NCBI RefSeq assembly: GCF_025336525.1 | Contig: NZ_JAOCZP010000003.1 | Coordinates: 434,001-498,000 of the forward strand | Length of the DNA: 64,000 nt | DNA from: Chelativorans salis | GTDB taxonomy: Bacteria > Pseudomonadota > Alphaproteobacteria > Rhizobiales > Rhizobiaceae | Reading direction: 5' to 3' | Shown here: piece by piece, positions 11,284 to 20,888 of the stretch | Numbering within the stretch: position 1 is the first letter of the stretch | How the letters are laid out: the number at the start of each line of letters is the position of its first letter | Program-made: the position numbers and the translations under genes | The notes under the pieces: generated by a model | Databases searched by the model: none | Told to the model about the DNA's origin: nothing | Seen by the model: the letters and a program-made list of their open reading frames with translations, nothing else

Positions 11284-11597
11284 CACTTGTCCCCTTTGAG
11301 GCGCGCCGCCTCGTAGGCCTGAAACAGGTCGCTGACCGCCACGCCGTTGATCATCATGCCGGCGATCTGCGCCTTCTCGATCCTGACATCGCTCAGGTTC
11401 ACATCTGCAAGGAGCGTATTTGACAGGTTGGCGCCTTCCACCTTCGCATTGCTCATATTCACCTGGGTCAGGACGCTGGCCGACAAGTTCACGTTGTGAA
11501 AGCTGCTGTTGGACAGATTCACATCATCAAACCTCGAATTGGCGACGATCGCATCGCGCACATCGAGACTGTCTCTGGTCTCGTGAACCTTCACCAT
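11283..11597 (-). CDS. Small pentapeptide-repeat protein inside the nuo operon
   Basis: A 104-residue protein with no signal peptide or membrane helix. Residues ~20-75 form successive five-residue units of the kind DVNLS, NVNLS, QVNMS, GANLS and DVNLS, the pattern of right-handed quadrilateral beta-helices (pentapeptide family). It starts 5 bases after the nuoF stop, with GGAG about 8 bases upstream of the ATG, and its stop overlaps the nuoG start as TGATG. It is therefore translated as part of the operon, but it is not one of the 14 conserved complex I subunits. An assembly or stability role is only inference from position. Confidence 0.8.
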   Translation of the reverse strand: MVKVHETRDSLDVRDAIVANSRFDDVNLSNSSFHNVNLSASVLTQVNMSNAKVEGANLSNTLLADVNLSDVRIEKAQIAGMMINGVAVSDLFQAYEAARLKGDK

Positions 11598-11602
11598 TGC
11601 CT

Positions 11603-12907
<1,305 letters not shown>

Positions 12908-12917
12908 CACACTCTCC

Positions 12918-14186
12918 TCACCGCGGCTTCTTGCCGAAGACGCGCTCATATTCGGCAGCACCGCCCTTTGCCAGCGCCTTGGCCTGCTTCACCCAGTCCT
13001 CGCGCTCAATGCGGCCGTGGAATTTCAGGTAGCCGTCCACCCACTCGCGCTCGGCCTTCTTCCATTTGGCCACCTGTTCATAGGTGTAGATGCCGAGATC
13101 GTTGAGGATACCTTCGATCTTCGGCCCCACGCCGGAGATCATCTTCAGGTCGTCGGGCTTCGCGGGGCGGCGGATGCCTTGCGGTCTGTTCTTCTCATCA
13201 GCGGTGCGCTTCCGCGGCGCCTCGGGACCGGGCTCACTCCGGCCCAAGGACCGCGCCTTTCTCAACTCCGGCGAGCGAAGCGCCGGCTCTTCCGACTTGC
13301 GATGCTCACTGTGGCCGCGGGTGCGCGAGGTAAGTTCCACCTCCTCGGACACATGGTTGGCCTGCTTCGCATCGGTCTCCGGCGCCTTGACGCTCGTTGC
13401 CTTCTCATTTCTACCCCGCACATTCACGGGCGACGGTGATTTGACGGCGGCGGATGTCTCCAAGGCCTCGGTCTGCGGCTTGGCTGCCCGCGACGGCGGC
13501 ACGTGCGCGGGCTCCGCACCGGCGCCCGCCCGCTTTGCACCGCGTTTTTCGCGCTGCGGGAACTTGATGATCGCGCTCTCGTCGGTGAGGCTTGTGGAAC
13601 CAGAAGCCGGCGCCGAGGTAAAGCGGTCGATCTGCGGTCCCGGCTGGATGGTATCTCCCTTGCCCGCCTCGAAGGCGTCGATGATCTCCTCCAGCCGCTC
13701 CGGCGTCAGGTCCTCATAGGTGTCCTTGAAGATCATGATCATGGGCGCATTCACGCAGGCGCCCTGGCACTCCACCTCTTCCCAGGAAAGCGTGCCCGCC
13801 TCGTTGGTGTGGAAAGGCTCTGGGTGGATCTTCTTCTTGCAGGTCTCGATAAGGTCGCCCGCCCCCCGCAGCATGCAGGGCGTGGTGCCGCAAACCTGCA
13901 CATGCGCCCGCGTCCCGACCGGGGCAAGTTGGAACTGGGTGTAGAAGGTCGCCACCTCAAGCACGCGGATAAGCGGCATGTCGAGCATCTCGGCGACATA
14001 TTCGACCGCCGTGCGGGTGACCCAGCCTTCCTGCTCCTGGGCGCGCATCAGAAGCGGGATCACCGCCGAGTGCTCGCGCCCCTTCGGATACTTCTTGATC
14101 GTCTGCTTCGCCCAGGCCTCGTTCGCCCGGGTGAAGGCGAAGCCCTTCGGTTGGACGGCTTCGTCTGCAAGACGGCGCACTGACAT
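12918..14186 (-). CDS. nuoE: NADH-quinone oxidoreductase subunit E with long C-terminal extension
   Basis: The first ~200 residues are a standard NuoE (24 kDa) thioredoxin-fold subunit with the 2Fe-2S cysteines in CGTTPC and ECQGAC. The protein then continues to 422 residues, whereas the E. coli NuoE is about 166. A low-complexity, charged linker (~residues 200-345) is followed by a C-terminal helix-hairpin-helix-like domain beginning [20 protein letters not shown]. Similar extensions are known in rhizobial NuoE. The domain's job is unknown to me. The ATG overlaps the nuoD stop by one base (TAATG). Confidence 0.95.
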   Translation of the reverse strand: MSVRRLADEAVQPKGFAFTRANEAWAKQTIKKYPKGREHSAVIPLLMRAQEQEGWVTRTAVEYVAEMLDMPLIRVLEVATFYTQFQLAPVGTRAHVQVCGTTPCMLRGAGDLIETCKKKIHPEPFHTNEAGTLSWEEVECQGACVNAPMIMIFKDTYEDLTPERLEEIIDAFEAGKGDTIQPGPQIDRFTSAPASGSTSLTDESAIIKFPQREKRGAKRAGAGAEPAHVPPSRAAKPQTEALETSAAVKSPSPVNVRGRNEKATSVKAPETDAKQANHVSEEVELTSRTRGHSEHRKSEEPALRSPELRKARSLGRSEPGPEAPRKRTADEKNRPQGIRRPAKPDDLKMISGVGPKIEGILNDLGIYTYEQVAKWKKAEREWVDGYLKFHGRIEREDWVKQAKALAKGGAAEYERVFGKKPR

Positions 14187-15376
14187 TATCTGTCTACCTC
14201 ACCAAACACGATGTCGATGGAACCGAGCACGGCGGCGATATCGGCGAGAAGGTGCCCGCGGCACATGAAGTCCATGGCCTGAAGGTGGGCGAAGCCGGGC
14301 GCCCTCAGCTTGCAGCGATAGGGCATGTTGGTGCCGTCGGAGACCAGATAGACGCCGAACTCGCCCTTCGGGGCCTCCACCGCCGCATACACCTCGCCGG
14401 CCGGCACGTGATAGCCTTCCGTGTAGAGCTTGAAGTGATGGATGAGCGCTTCCATGGAGCGCTTCATGGCGCCGCGCTTGGGCGGCACGACCTTGCCGTC
14501 CTGGTTTGACACCGGCCCGACGCGCTCGGGGCCCAGAAGCCGCTCCACGCATTGCCGCATGATGCGGGCGGACTGGCGCATCTCTTCCATGCGCAGGAGA
14601 TAGCGGTCGTAATTATCGCCGTTCTTGCCGACCGGGATGTCGAACTCCATCTCCGGATAGCACTCGTAGGGCTGGCTCTTGCGCAGGTCCCAGGCAGCAC
14701 CCGAGCCGCGCACCATGACGCCGGAGAAGCCCCATGCCCACGCATCCTCGAGGCTGACGACGCCGATATCGACGTTGCGCTGCTTGAAGATGCGGTTGTT
14801 CGTCAGAAGCTCGTCGAGGTCGGCGACGGTCTTCAGGAACGGGTCGATCCACTTGCCGATATCCTCGACCAGCTTCTCCGGCAGGTCCTGGTGCACACCG
14901 CCGGGACGGAAATAGGCTGCGTGCATGCGCGAGCCCGAGGCGCGCTCGTAGAAGACCATCAGCTTCTCGCGCTCCTCAAAGCCCCAGAGAGGCGGCGTGA
15001 GCGCGCCGACGTCCATAGCCTGCGTAGTGACGTTCAGGAGATGGTTCAGGATGCGGCTGATCTCGGAATAAAGCACGCGGATCAACTGCCCGCGGATCGG
15101 CACGTCGATGCCGAGCAGGCGCTCCACGGCCAGCGCAAAGGCGTGCTCCTGGTTCATCGGTGCCACATAGTCGAGCCGGTCGAAATAAGGCACGGCCTGC
15201 AGATAGGTCTTGTGCTCGATCAGCTTCTCCGTGCCGCGGTGCAGAAGCCCGATATGCGGATCGACGCGCTCGACCACCTCGCCGTCCAGCTCCAGCACGA
15301 GGCGCAAAACGCCGTGCGCGGCCGGATGTTGCGGGCCGAAGTTGATGTTGAAGTTGCGGACGGAAGTCTCAGGCAT
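14186..15376 (-). CDS. nuoD: NADH-quinone oxidoreductase subunit D
   Basis: This is the 49 kDa-type subunit of complex I, related to the large subunit of NiFe hydrogenases, forming the quinone-binding pocket with NuoB. It opens with [21 protein letters not shown], whose histidines line the quinone site, and contains the conserved VHQDLP and [13 protein letters not shown] ends. It is 396 residues and not fused to NuoC, as in most alphaproteobacteria. A gene for a small membrane protein lies immediately upstream, with only 3 bases between them. Confidence 0.97.
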   Translation of the reverse strand: MPETSVRNFNINFGPQHPAAHGVLRLVLELDGEVVERVDPHIGLLHRGTEKLIEHKTYLQAVPYFDRLDYVAPMNQEHAFALAVERLLGIDVPIRGQLIRVLYSEISRILNHLLNVTTQAMDVGALTPPLWGFEEREKLMVFYERASGSRMHAAYFRPGGVHQDLPEKLVEDIGKWIDPFLKTVADLDELLTNNRIFKQRNVDIGVVSLEDAWAWGFSGVMVRGSGAAWDLRKSQPYECYPEMEFDIPVGKNGDNYDRYLLRMEEMRQSARIMRQCVERLLGPERVGPVSNQDGKVVPPKRGAMKRSMEALIHHFKLYTEGYHVPAGEVYAAVEAPKGEFGVYLVSDGTNMPYRCKLRAPGFAHLQAMDFMCRGHLLADIAAVLGSIDIVFGEVDR

Positions 15377-15379
15377 GGA

Positions 15380-15574
15380 TCACGCGTCTCCCGGCCAGCG
15401 CTTGAAGGCCAAAGCCCAAAGGATGAGGATGTTGAGGAGCGGCACGACCATCAGCAGGCTTACCGCCGGATGCCAGCCGGCGCGCGGAAAGATTTGCCAG
15501 AACGGCACGATAATGATCGCCGCATAGACCAGGAAGCCAAGCCAATGCCACGAGGAAAACCCATCCATCATCAT
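15380..15574 (-). CDS. Small two-helix membrane protein between nuoC and nuoD
   Basis: A 64-residue protein with two predicted membrane helices (about residues 9-30 and 38-58: WLGFLVYAAIIIVPFWQIF and VSLLMVVPLLNILILWAL) and a short tail. GAGGG lies 7 bases upstream of three tandem ATGs, so the start could be at 15574, 15571 or 15568. It begins 10 bases after nuoC and ends 3 bases before nuoD, on the same strand. I do not recognise a named family with confidence. Position suggests co-expression with complex I, but a role in the complex is unproven. Confidence 0.75.
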   Translation of the reverse strand: MMMDGFSSWHWLGFLVYAAIIIVPFWQIFPRAGWHPAVSLLMVVPLLNILILWALAFKRWPGDA

Positions 15575-15584
15575 CGCTCTGCCC

Positions 15585-16187
15585 TCACTTCTGCGCCTTC
15601 TCGTCGCCCGGCAGGACGTAGTCCGTCCCTTCCCACGGCGAGAGAAAGTCGAAGTTCCTGAATTCCTGGCGCAGATCCACCGGCTCGTAGATCACCCGCC
15701 GGGCGTCGCCGTCGTAGCGCACCTGAACGAAGCCGGTGAGTGGAAAATCCTTGCGCAAAGGATGCCCCTCGAAGCCGTAGTCCGTCAGGATGCGGCGCAG
15801 GTCGGGGTGATCAGTGAAGAGAACCCCATAAAGGTCGTAGATCTCGCGTTCGTACCAGTCGGCGGCCGGGAATACCTCGACCGCGGACGGCACCGGCGTA
15901 TCCTCGTCCGTCGACACCTTCACGCGGATGCGCTGGTTCTGGCGCGGCGACAGCAGATGGTAGACGACCTCGAAACGCTTCTCGCGCGCCGGGTAGTCGA
16001 CGCCGGAGATGTCGATGAAGGCGAAGAACTGGCACTGGACGTCCGTCTTCAGGAAATTCAGGACATCGATGATGTCGCCCGCCTCCACGAACAGCGTGAG
16101 CTCGCCATAGGCGATCATGGCGTCCTGGATCTGCGCGTCGAGCTTTTCGGTAATGTAGGCCGCTAGGTCCTTCAGGGCTTCGCTCAT
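15585..16187 (-). CDS. nuoC: NADH-quinone oxidoreductase subunit C
   Basis: This is the 30 kDa-type peripheral arm subunit, which packs against NuoD. The 200-residue sequence has the family signature ERE(I)[27 protein letters not shown] region near residues 130-155 and ends with a tail reading [14 protein letters not shown]. It is a separate gene from nuoD. The start is 9 bases downstream of the nuoB stop, and the length is normal for alphaproteobacteria. Confidence 0.97.
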   Translation of the reverse strand: MSEALKDLAAYITEKLDAQIQDAMIAYGELTLFVEAGDIIDVLNFLKTDVQCQFFAFIDISGVDYPAREKRFEVVYHLLSPRQNQRIRVKVSTDEDTPVPSAVEVFPAADWYEREIYDLYGVLFTDHPDLRRILTDYGFEGHPLRKDFPLTGFVQVRYDGDARRVIYEPVDLRQEFRNFDFLSPWEGTDYVLPGDEKAQK

Positions 16188-16196
16188 TGTGCCCTC

Positions 16197-16769
16197 CTAC
16201 CGCTCGATGGTGCCGGTGCGGCGAATCTTCTTCTGCAGAAGAAGGATGCCGTAGAGCAGCGCTTCGGCGGTCGGCGGGCAGCCCGGCACGTAGATATCGA
16301 CCGGCACGATGCGGTCGCAGCCGCGCACCACCGAATAGGAATAGTGATAGTAGCCTCCGCCATTGGCGCAGGAGCCCATGGAGATGACGTAGCGCGGCTC
16401 CGGCATCTGGTCGTAGACCTTCCTCAGCGCCGGCGCCATCTTGTTGGTCAACGTGCCGGCGACGATCATCACATCCGACTGGCGCGGCGAGGCGCGCGGG
16501 GCGATGCCGAATCGCTCGGCGTCGTAGCGCGGCATGGAGACGTGCATCATCTCCACCGCACAGCAGGCAAGCCCGAAGGTCATCCACATGAGCGAGCCGG
16601 TGCGCGCCCAGGTGACCAGCGCTTCCGACGAGGTGACCAGAAAGCCCTTGTCGGAAAGCTCCTCGTTGATCGAGCCGTAGAACGGATCATTCTCGCCTAC
16701 CGGATTCCCGGTGTTGGGGTCGATGATGCCGCGCGGCTTGGGCGCGACGAGCGTGTCGTTCAATCCCAT
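16197..16769 (-). CDS. nuoB: NADH-quinone oxidoreductase subunit B
   Basis: This subunit carries cluster N2, the last iron-sulfur centre before quinone. The unusual tandem cysteines are present in [11 protein letters not shown], with the other ligands in [20 protein letters not shown] and YVPGCPP. The start chosen is the ATG at 16769 ([15 protein letters not shown]), which overlaps the end of nuoA by 10 bases, with GGGAG a suitable distance upstream. An ATG 7 codons earlier is possible but would overlap nuoA further. Confidence 0.97.
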   Translation of the reverse strand: MGLNDTLVAPKPRGIIDPNTGNPVGENDPFYGSINEELSDKGFLVTSSEALVTWARTGSLMWMTFGLACCAVEMMHVSMPRYDAERFGIAPRASPRQSDVMIVAGTLTNKMAPALRKVYDQMPEPRYVISMGSCANGGGYYHYSYSVVRGCDRIVPVDIYVPGCPPTAEALLYGILLLQKKIRRTGTIER

Positions 16770-17125
16770 TCCAGCGCTCCCTTCTTCCACTCATAGATGA
16801 AGCCGATGGTCAGCACGCCCAGGAACACCATCATTGACCAGAAACCGAGCCAGCCGATGGCGGCGAAGGAGACCGCCCAGGGAAACAGGAACGCCACTTC
16901 CAGATCGAAGATGATGAAAAGGATGGCGACCAGATAGAAGCGCACGTCGAACTTCATGCGTGCGTCATCGAAGGCGTTGAAGCCGCACTCATAAGCCGAC
17001 AGCTTCTCCGGATCCGGGTTGCGGTAGGCGACCACGAAGGGCGCGATGATCAGCGCCGCACAGACACCCAGCGCCACGGCCAGGAAGATGACGATGGGTA
17101 GATATGAACTCAAGAGACCGTTCAT
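16760..17125 (-). CDS. nuoA: NADH-quinone oxidoreductase subunit A
   Basis: This is the first gene of the complex I operon, encoding a three-helix membrane subunit of 121 residues. The loop [21 protein letters not shown] between helices 1 and 2 contains the conserved cysteine that lies near the quinone cavity in known structures. The start at 17125 ([15 protein letters not shown]) was chosen because upstream in-frame sequence is not conserved-looking and a hydrophobic helix begins here. Confidence 0.97.
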   Translation of the reverse strand: MNGLLSSYLPIVIFLAVALGVCAALIIAPFVVAYRNPDPEKLSAYECGFNAFDDARMKFDVRFYLVAILFIIFDLEVAFLFPWAVSFAAIGWLGFWSMMVFLGVLTIGFIYEWKKGALEWD

Positions 17126-17239
17126 TGTCCGACTTTCCGTTGCCCGCGTGATGCGAGGCTCCGTACTGGGGCGTGTTGCACAGCCGCCGGTATGACCGAC
17201 CCGCAGCGCGGCAAAGCCCATGTTGCAACGCGGCGAGGG

Positions 17240-17270
17240 TTAGCGCAGGCGTTCAGGGGACGCAAGTCAA
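17240..17270 (-). promoter_or_regulatory. Candidate nuo operon promoter
   Basis: On the minus strand, TTGACT (17270-17265) is followed after about 18 bases by CGCTAA (17246-17241). This is a fair match to the alphaproteobacterial housekeeping pattern, although the spacing is slightly long. It lies about 115 bases upstream of nuoA. No better candidate was seen between nuoA and the divergent glycosylase gene. The transcription start has not been shown. Confidence 0.35.
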
Positions 17271-17423
17271 ACCTTGGCGAGAATGGGGCGTCTGGTGCCC
17301 TTCCGCGGCAAAGCCCCAAGCCGCCTGCCCGCCCTGCAATGCCAGCGACCCAGACGGATTTAGGTCTATTCGAGCCCCACTTGAACCGTTGCCGCGCAAA
17401 ATGCAGCACTTTTTGTCAGGAGC

Positions 17424-17444
17424 TTTTGCCGCGACGCGGCAAAA
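17424..17444. promoter_or_regulatory. Perfect 21-base inverted repeat upstream of the glycosylase gene
   Basis: The arms TTTTGCCGC and GCGGCAAAA are separated by GAC, forming a perfect 9-base-pair inverted repeat that ends 63 bases before the ATG of the YcaQ-like gene at 17508. It lies in the 382-base divergent spacer from nuoA, which otherwise holds only the weak nuo promoter. It could be an operator or a short hairpin in the leader. Confidence 0.45.
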
Positions 17445-17507
17445 TGTGTGGCCTGCCACGCCGCAAGCCATTAGCTTTGCACGAAAATCGCTGGGGATGG
17501 GAAACGC

Positions 17508-18713
17508 ATGGCGGCAAGGGAAAAGCTGACGCAAAAACAGGTGCGGCGAATTGCCCTTGCGGCACAGGGCTTCACCGACCGGCAACCGAACGGGGCGGTT
17601 GAGCGGCGGCACGTGACGCGCGTCCTCGGGCGCACCGGCCTGTTCCAGATCGACTCGGTTAACGTCGTGGCGCGCGCCCATTATATGCCGCTCTTCTCGC
17701 GACTCGGGCCCTACCCTACCGGTCTTCTCGAGCGCGCCGCCTCGCGCCGGCCGCGCGCCTTGTTCGAATACTGGGCGCACGAGGCCTCGCTGCTACCTGT
17801 GGAAACGCAGCCACTCCTGCGCTGGCGCATGGCGCGGGCGGAAGAGGGCAAGGGCATCTACGGCAGGCTCGCCAGATTCGGGCGCGAACGGCGCGATTTC
17901 ATCGACCAGGTGCTGGCCGAGGTGACGGCGCGCGGGCCGATTACCGCCTCCGACATCGACGGACACACGGGTTCCAGCGGCTGGTGGGGGTGGAGCGATG
18001 TCAAGCACGCCCTGGAATGGCTGTTCTGGGCCGGCCGCATCACCACCCACTCGCGCAAGCCCAGCTTTGAGCGGCTTTACGATCTGCCCGAGCGGGTTCT
18101 GCCTGCGGCAGTCCTGGCCGCGCCGACCCCTGCCCCGGAGGATGCGCAGCGCGCCCTCATCGAGATCGCCGCCCGCGCCCTCGGCGTGGCCACGGCAAGC
18201 GACCTGCGCGACTACTTCCGCCTGCCGCCGGCGGATTGCTACCCGCGCATCGAGGAGCTGGTGGAAGCGGAAACGCTGATCCCCGTCGACGTCAAGGGTT
18301 GGACGCGGCAGGCCTATATGCACCGCGAGGCGCACCTGCCCCGCAAGGTGCGGGCGCGGGCCCTGCTCGCTCCTTTCGATCCGCTCGTCTGGGAGCGGGC
18401 GCGAACCGAGCGCCTGTTCGATTTCCGCTACCGGATCGAAATCTATACGCCGGCGGAAAAGCGGATCTACGGCTACTATGTCTTCCCCTTCCTAATGGGC
18501 GAGGAAATCGTCGCCCGCGTCGACCTCAAGGCCGACCGCCAGCAAGGGGTCCTGCGGGTGCAGGCGGCCCACGGCGAGCCGAACGCGCCACCGGACACGG
18601 CCCGCGAACTATGGCAGGCGCTTGAAGAAATGGCCTCGTGGCTGGAGCTGGGCGAGGTAGAGATATGTCCGGCCGGCGATCTTGCGCCGGCGCTTGGCGA
18701 GGCACGGAAGTAG
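17508..18713 (+). CDS. YcaQ/AlkX-like winged-helix DNA glycosylase
   Basis: A 401-residue protein of the HTH_42 family. Members unhook DNA interstrand crosslinks and excise alkylated purines (E. coli YcaQ, also called AlkX; Streptomyces AlkZ). The catalytic signature is QID within RTGLFQIDSVNVVARAHY, near residue 48. The Q-hydrophobic-D form is typical of the YcaQ branch, while AlkZ has Q-hydrophobic-Q. Further on, WAHEASLLP and the beta-barrel segment LLAPFDPLVWERAR are family features. GGGA lies just upstream of the ATG. It is transcribed divergently from the nuo operon and converges with the next gene. Confidence 0.85.
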   Translation: MAAREKLTQKQVRRIALAAQGFTDRQPNGAVERRHVTRVLGRTGLFQIDSVNVVARAHYMPLFSRLGPYPTGLLERAASRRPRALFEYWAHEASLLPVETQPLLRWRMARAEEGKGIYGRLARFGRERRDFIDQVLAEVTARGPITASDIDGHTGSSGWWGWSDVKHALEWLFWAGRITTHSRKPSFERLYDLPERVLPAAVLAAPTPAPEDAQRALIEIAARALGVATASDLRDYFRLPPADCYPRIEELVEAETLIPVDVKGWTRQAYMHREAHLPRKVRARALLAPFDPLVWERARTERLFDFRYRIEIYTPAEKRIYGYYVFPFLMGEEIVARVDLKADRQQGVLRVQAAHGEPNAPPDTARELWQALEEMASWLELGEVEICPAGDLAPALGEARK

Positions 18714-18737
18714 TCTTCGCCGTGCTGGGAGGGTGCC

Positions 18738-19715
18738 CTACCCGCCCGTATAGCGCTCGACGATCTCCACGCGCCGGTTCTTGGCGCGGCCGTTCTCGGT
18801 CCTGTTCGAGGCGACGGGCGAGAGCATGCCGGCGCCGGCTGGTGTCAGGCGCTCCGGCGCGATCCCGTGGTCCGCCACGAGCGCATCGGCCACGGCCTGC
18901 GCCCGGCGCTGCGAAAGAGACAGGTTATAGTCGAACGCCCCCTGCCCGTCGGTATGGCCGACAATGATCGCCTGCAGTTCCGGGTTGGTCTTCAAAAGCT
19001 CCCCGAGCTGGTCGATCTGCGGCTGGGATTCGGGCTTGATGTCCGCCTTGTCGAAATCGAAATAGATGCCGTAGATGGCGATCTTGCCGTCCTGGGCGAG
19101 CGCCTCTTCCATGGTGCTTGCCTCGACCAGAGTGATCCGGTCGGTCTCCATCGGCTCGCTTTCCACCACAGTGACTGCGACGTGCGGCGTCAACGGTATG
19201 TCGCCGCGGGCCTGCGTCTCGACGCCGAGCATGCCGACCGTCACCACGCCCTCCGCGTCGTCGCGCTCGGCCAGGAGGTAGATGGTCGTGTCCCATGTCG
19301 TCGGCATGCCGATGCCGCCGCGGGCGGCGTCCCAGAATGTCGAGACGGATTGCTTGGGCGAACACTCGTCCCGGCCGCGGCAGAAGAAGACGATCTCGAA
19401 GCCGTTCGCCTTCAGAGCCGTCTCGTAGTTGCGCATGACCTCGAGAATGGAGCGGTCGCCGGGGCCTTTGTAACGGATCGAGGTGAGGTTTCCGGCAAGC
19501 TCCCTCTGCCATTCGCCACTTTCCAGCGCCTTGAAGGGCAGACGCAGTTCCTCATAGGCCTTGGTCTCGTAGAAATCGATGACGGAGCCTTCGTAGCGGC
19601 CAACGAGGGCATGATCGGACGAGCCGGGAAGATCGGCCTGCTGCGCGGATGCAGACAGGGTGGCCGCGGAGGAGAAAAGCAGACCCGCCGCGACGAGAAC
19701 GAACAGCTTAAGCAT
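18738..19715 (-). CDS. OmpA-family outer-membrane/periplasmic protein (DUF4892-like N-terminus)
   Basis: A secreted protein of about 325 residues. A signal peptide covers roughly the first 24 residues, ending ATLSASAQQ. A middle region of ~180 residues resembles the DUF4892 type often fused to OmpA domains. The C-terminal OmpA-like peptidoglycan-binding domain is clear: YFDFDKADIKPESQPQIDQL, VGHTDGQGAFDYNLSLSQRR and NRRVEIVE. The ATG at 19715 (MLKLFVLVAAG), with GGGGG about 5 bases upstream, is preferred over one four codons earlier. It may link the envelope to peptidoglycan; the exact function is unknown. Confidence 0.85.
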   Translation of the reverse strand: MLKLFVLVAAGLLFSSAATLSASAQQADLPGSSDHALVGRYEGSVIDFYETKAYEELRLPFKALESGEWQRELAGNLTSIRYKGPGDRSILEVMRNYETALKANGFEIVFFCRGRDECSPKQSVSTFWDAARGGIGMPTTWDTTIYLLAERDDAEGVVTVGMLGVETQARGDIPLTPHVAVTVVESEPMETDRITLVEASTMEEALAQDGKIAIYGIYFDFDKADIKPESQPQIDQLGELLKTNPELQAIIVGHTDGQGAFDYNLSLSQRRAQAVADALVADHGIAPERLTPAGAGMLSPVASNRTENGRAKNRRVEIVERYTGG

Positions 19716-19893
19716 GGTTACCCCCAACCAGTGACGCTGCCATTATAAAGGCGCCCCGCCGCCCCGCAACTGGCGCGGCTTGCAGGAAATGGTGACCGGC
19801 AGGACGTGGAAACCAATTGATCACCTATATCGCCTAGACTAGACGCTTCCACCTGTGGGGGCACGATTGTCGATCAGTAAGGAGTAACAATCG

Positions 19894-20271
19894 ATGCTCT
19901 CCTTGGCGCTATCCATCCTCCTTCTCACAACATCGAGCGCGGCAGCGCGGCCGTTCGGCTGCAGCGACATCATAGGAACCGTCTTCGACGACCAGAACGG
20001 CAACGGCTACCAGGATGCGGGCGAGCAGGGACTGCCCGGCGTGCGCCTTGCCACCGTCAGGGGCTGGCTCATCACGACCGACGCCCGCGGCCGCTTCCAC
20101 GTTGCCTGCGCAAACGAGGCTGCCGGACGCTTCGGCTCGGCCTTCATCCTGAAGCTCGACGTGCGCACGCTGCCCTCCGGCTACCGCCTGACGACGGAAA
20201 ATCCCCGCGTGGTTCGGCTCACCGCGGCCAAAATGAGCAAGCTCAACTTCGGCGCCTCGATCGGCCGCTAA
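19894..20271 (+). CDS. Small secreted protein with one SdrD-B-like domain
   Basis: A 125-residue protein with an N-terminal signal peptide ([18 protein letters not shown]). A single Cna-B/SdrD-B-like beta-sandwich follows, marked by [20 protein letters not shown], whose Asp/Asn-rich loop resembles calcium-binding SdrD-B loops. The end, NFGASIGR, is like the closing strand of such domains. Repeats of this type normally occur in large multi-domain surface proteins, so a stand-alone copy is unusual. AAGGAG lies 5 bases upstream of the ATG. The function is unknown. Confidence 0.75.
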   Translation: MLSLALSILLLTTSSAAARPFGCSDIIGTVFDDQNGNGYQDAGEQGLPGVRLATVRGWLITTDARGRFHVACANEAAGRFGSAFILKLDVRTLPSGYRLTTENPRVVRLTAAKMSKLNFGASIGR

Positions 20272-20356
20272 AGCGGAATGCGCTCGCTTCTATCGGTTTT
20301 TTCTTGCCGCATTTACGCAATCCCAAGTGATCTCACTTGGCTGCAAAATGCTCTAA
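20272..20356. repeat. Palindromic intergenic element, second family
   Basis: The stretch begins AAGCGGAATGCG and ends AAAATGCTCTAA, so its ends are loosely inverted. It contains the perfect hairpin CCAAGTGA-TC-TCACTTGG at about 20323-20340 and the segment TTTTTTCTTGCCGCATTTACG. The composition resembles intergenic repeats that I recall from Mesorhizobium-type genomes, but only one copy was seen here. It lies between the SdrD-B-like gene and tRNA-Asp and may end transcription from both sides. Confidence 0.55.
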
Positions 20357-20378
20357 GTATATGACGATGTTCGGAGAA

Positions 20379-20455
20379 TGGCGCGAGTGACGGGGCTCGA
20401 ACCCGCGACCTCCGGCGTGACAGGCCGGCACTCTAACCAGCTGAGCTACACCCGC
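20379..20455 (-). tRNA. tRNA-Asp (anticodon GTC)
   Basis: The minus strand folds as a complete cloverleaf: acceptor GCGGGTG with CACTCGC, D-arm GCTCAGCTGGTTAGAGT, anticodon stem CCGGC/GCCGG around loop CTGTCAC, and T-arm GCGGGTTCGAGCCCCGT. The anticodon GTC reads Asp codons. The discriminator is G and the CCA end is encoded. The length is 77 bases. Confidence 0.97.
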
Positions 20456-20666
20456 GCTTGCGACGTCGCTGTGCGCGGCGTCGTGGCGGTCACTTAGGCG
20501 GTTCGCGGGTGCCTGTCAAGCAGGCTCGATACCCTTTGCTGCGTGAATTTTCATGCCTGGGGCAAACACCGGTCGGGCAGGCGATTTCTTCTTGCGATCA
20601 GGCGGCGAACCGCCTAAACGGACGGGCTTGAACGCGCGCCGTCCCAACGATGGCGATGCACGTGCG

Positions 20667-20742
<76 letters not shown>

Positions 20743-20788
20743 CCCTTCGCACTTCGAACTTCGGGTCGCAGGCCAGCTGAAGATCGTT

Positions 20789-20826
20789 GGACGACGGTAT
20801 CCTCCTATAAGCCTATAGGACGACGG
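20789..20826. repeat. Palindrome flanked by a 9-base direct repeat
   Basis: The direct repeat GGACGACGG occurs at 20789-20797 and 20818-20826. Between the copies lies the inverted repeat TCCTATA-AGCC-TATAGGA (20803-20820). It sits between tRNA-Val and the convergent end of the first LuxR-type gene. It could be a bidirectional terminator or a scar of a mobile element. Confidence 0.4.
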
Positions 20827-20888
20827 ATTGGAGGTTGCCTCGCTTACCTTCACCATCCAAACTCTTTTCATACTGCTGAATGGACCGC

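Noticed and set aside
9811-11316. 501-residue plus-strand frame opposite nuoG
   Set aside because: High GC keeps antisense frames open; no recognisable motif and no ribosome-binding site.
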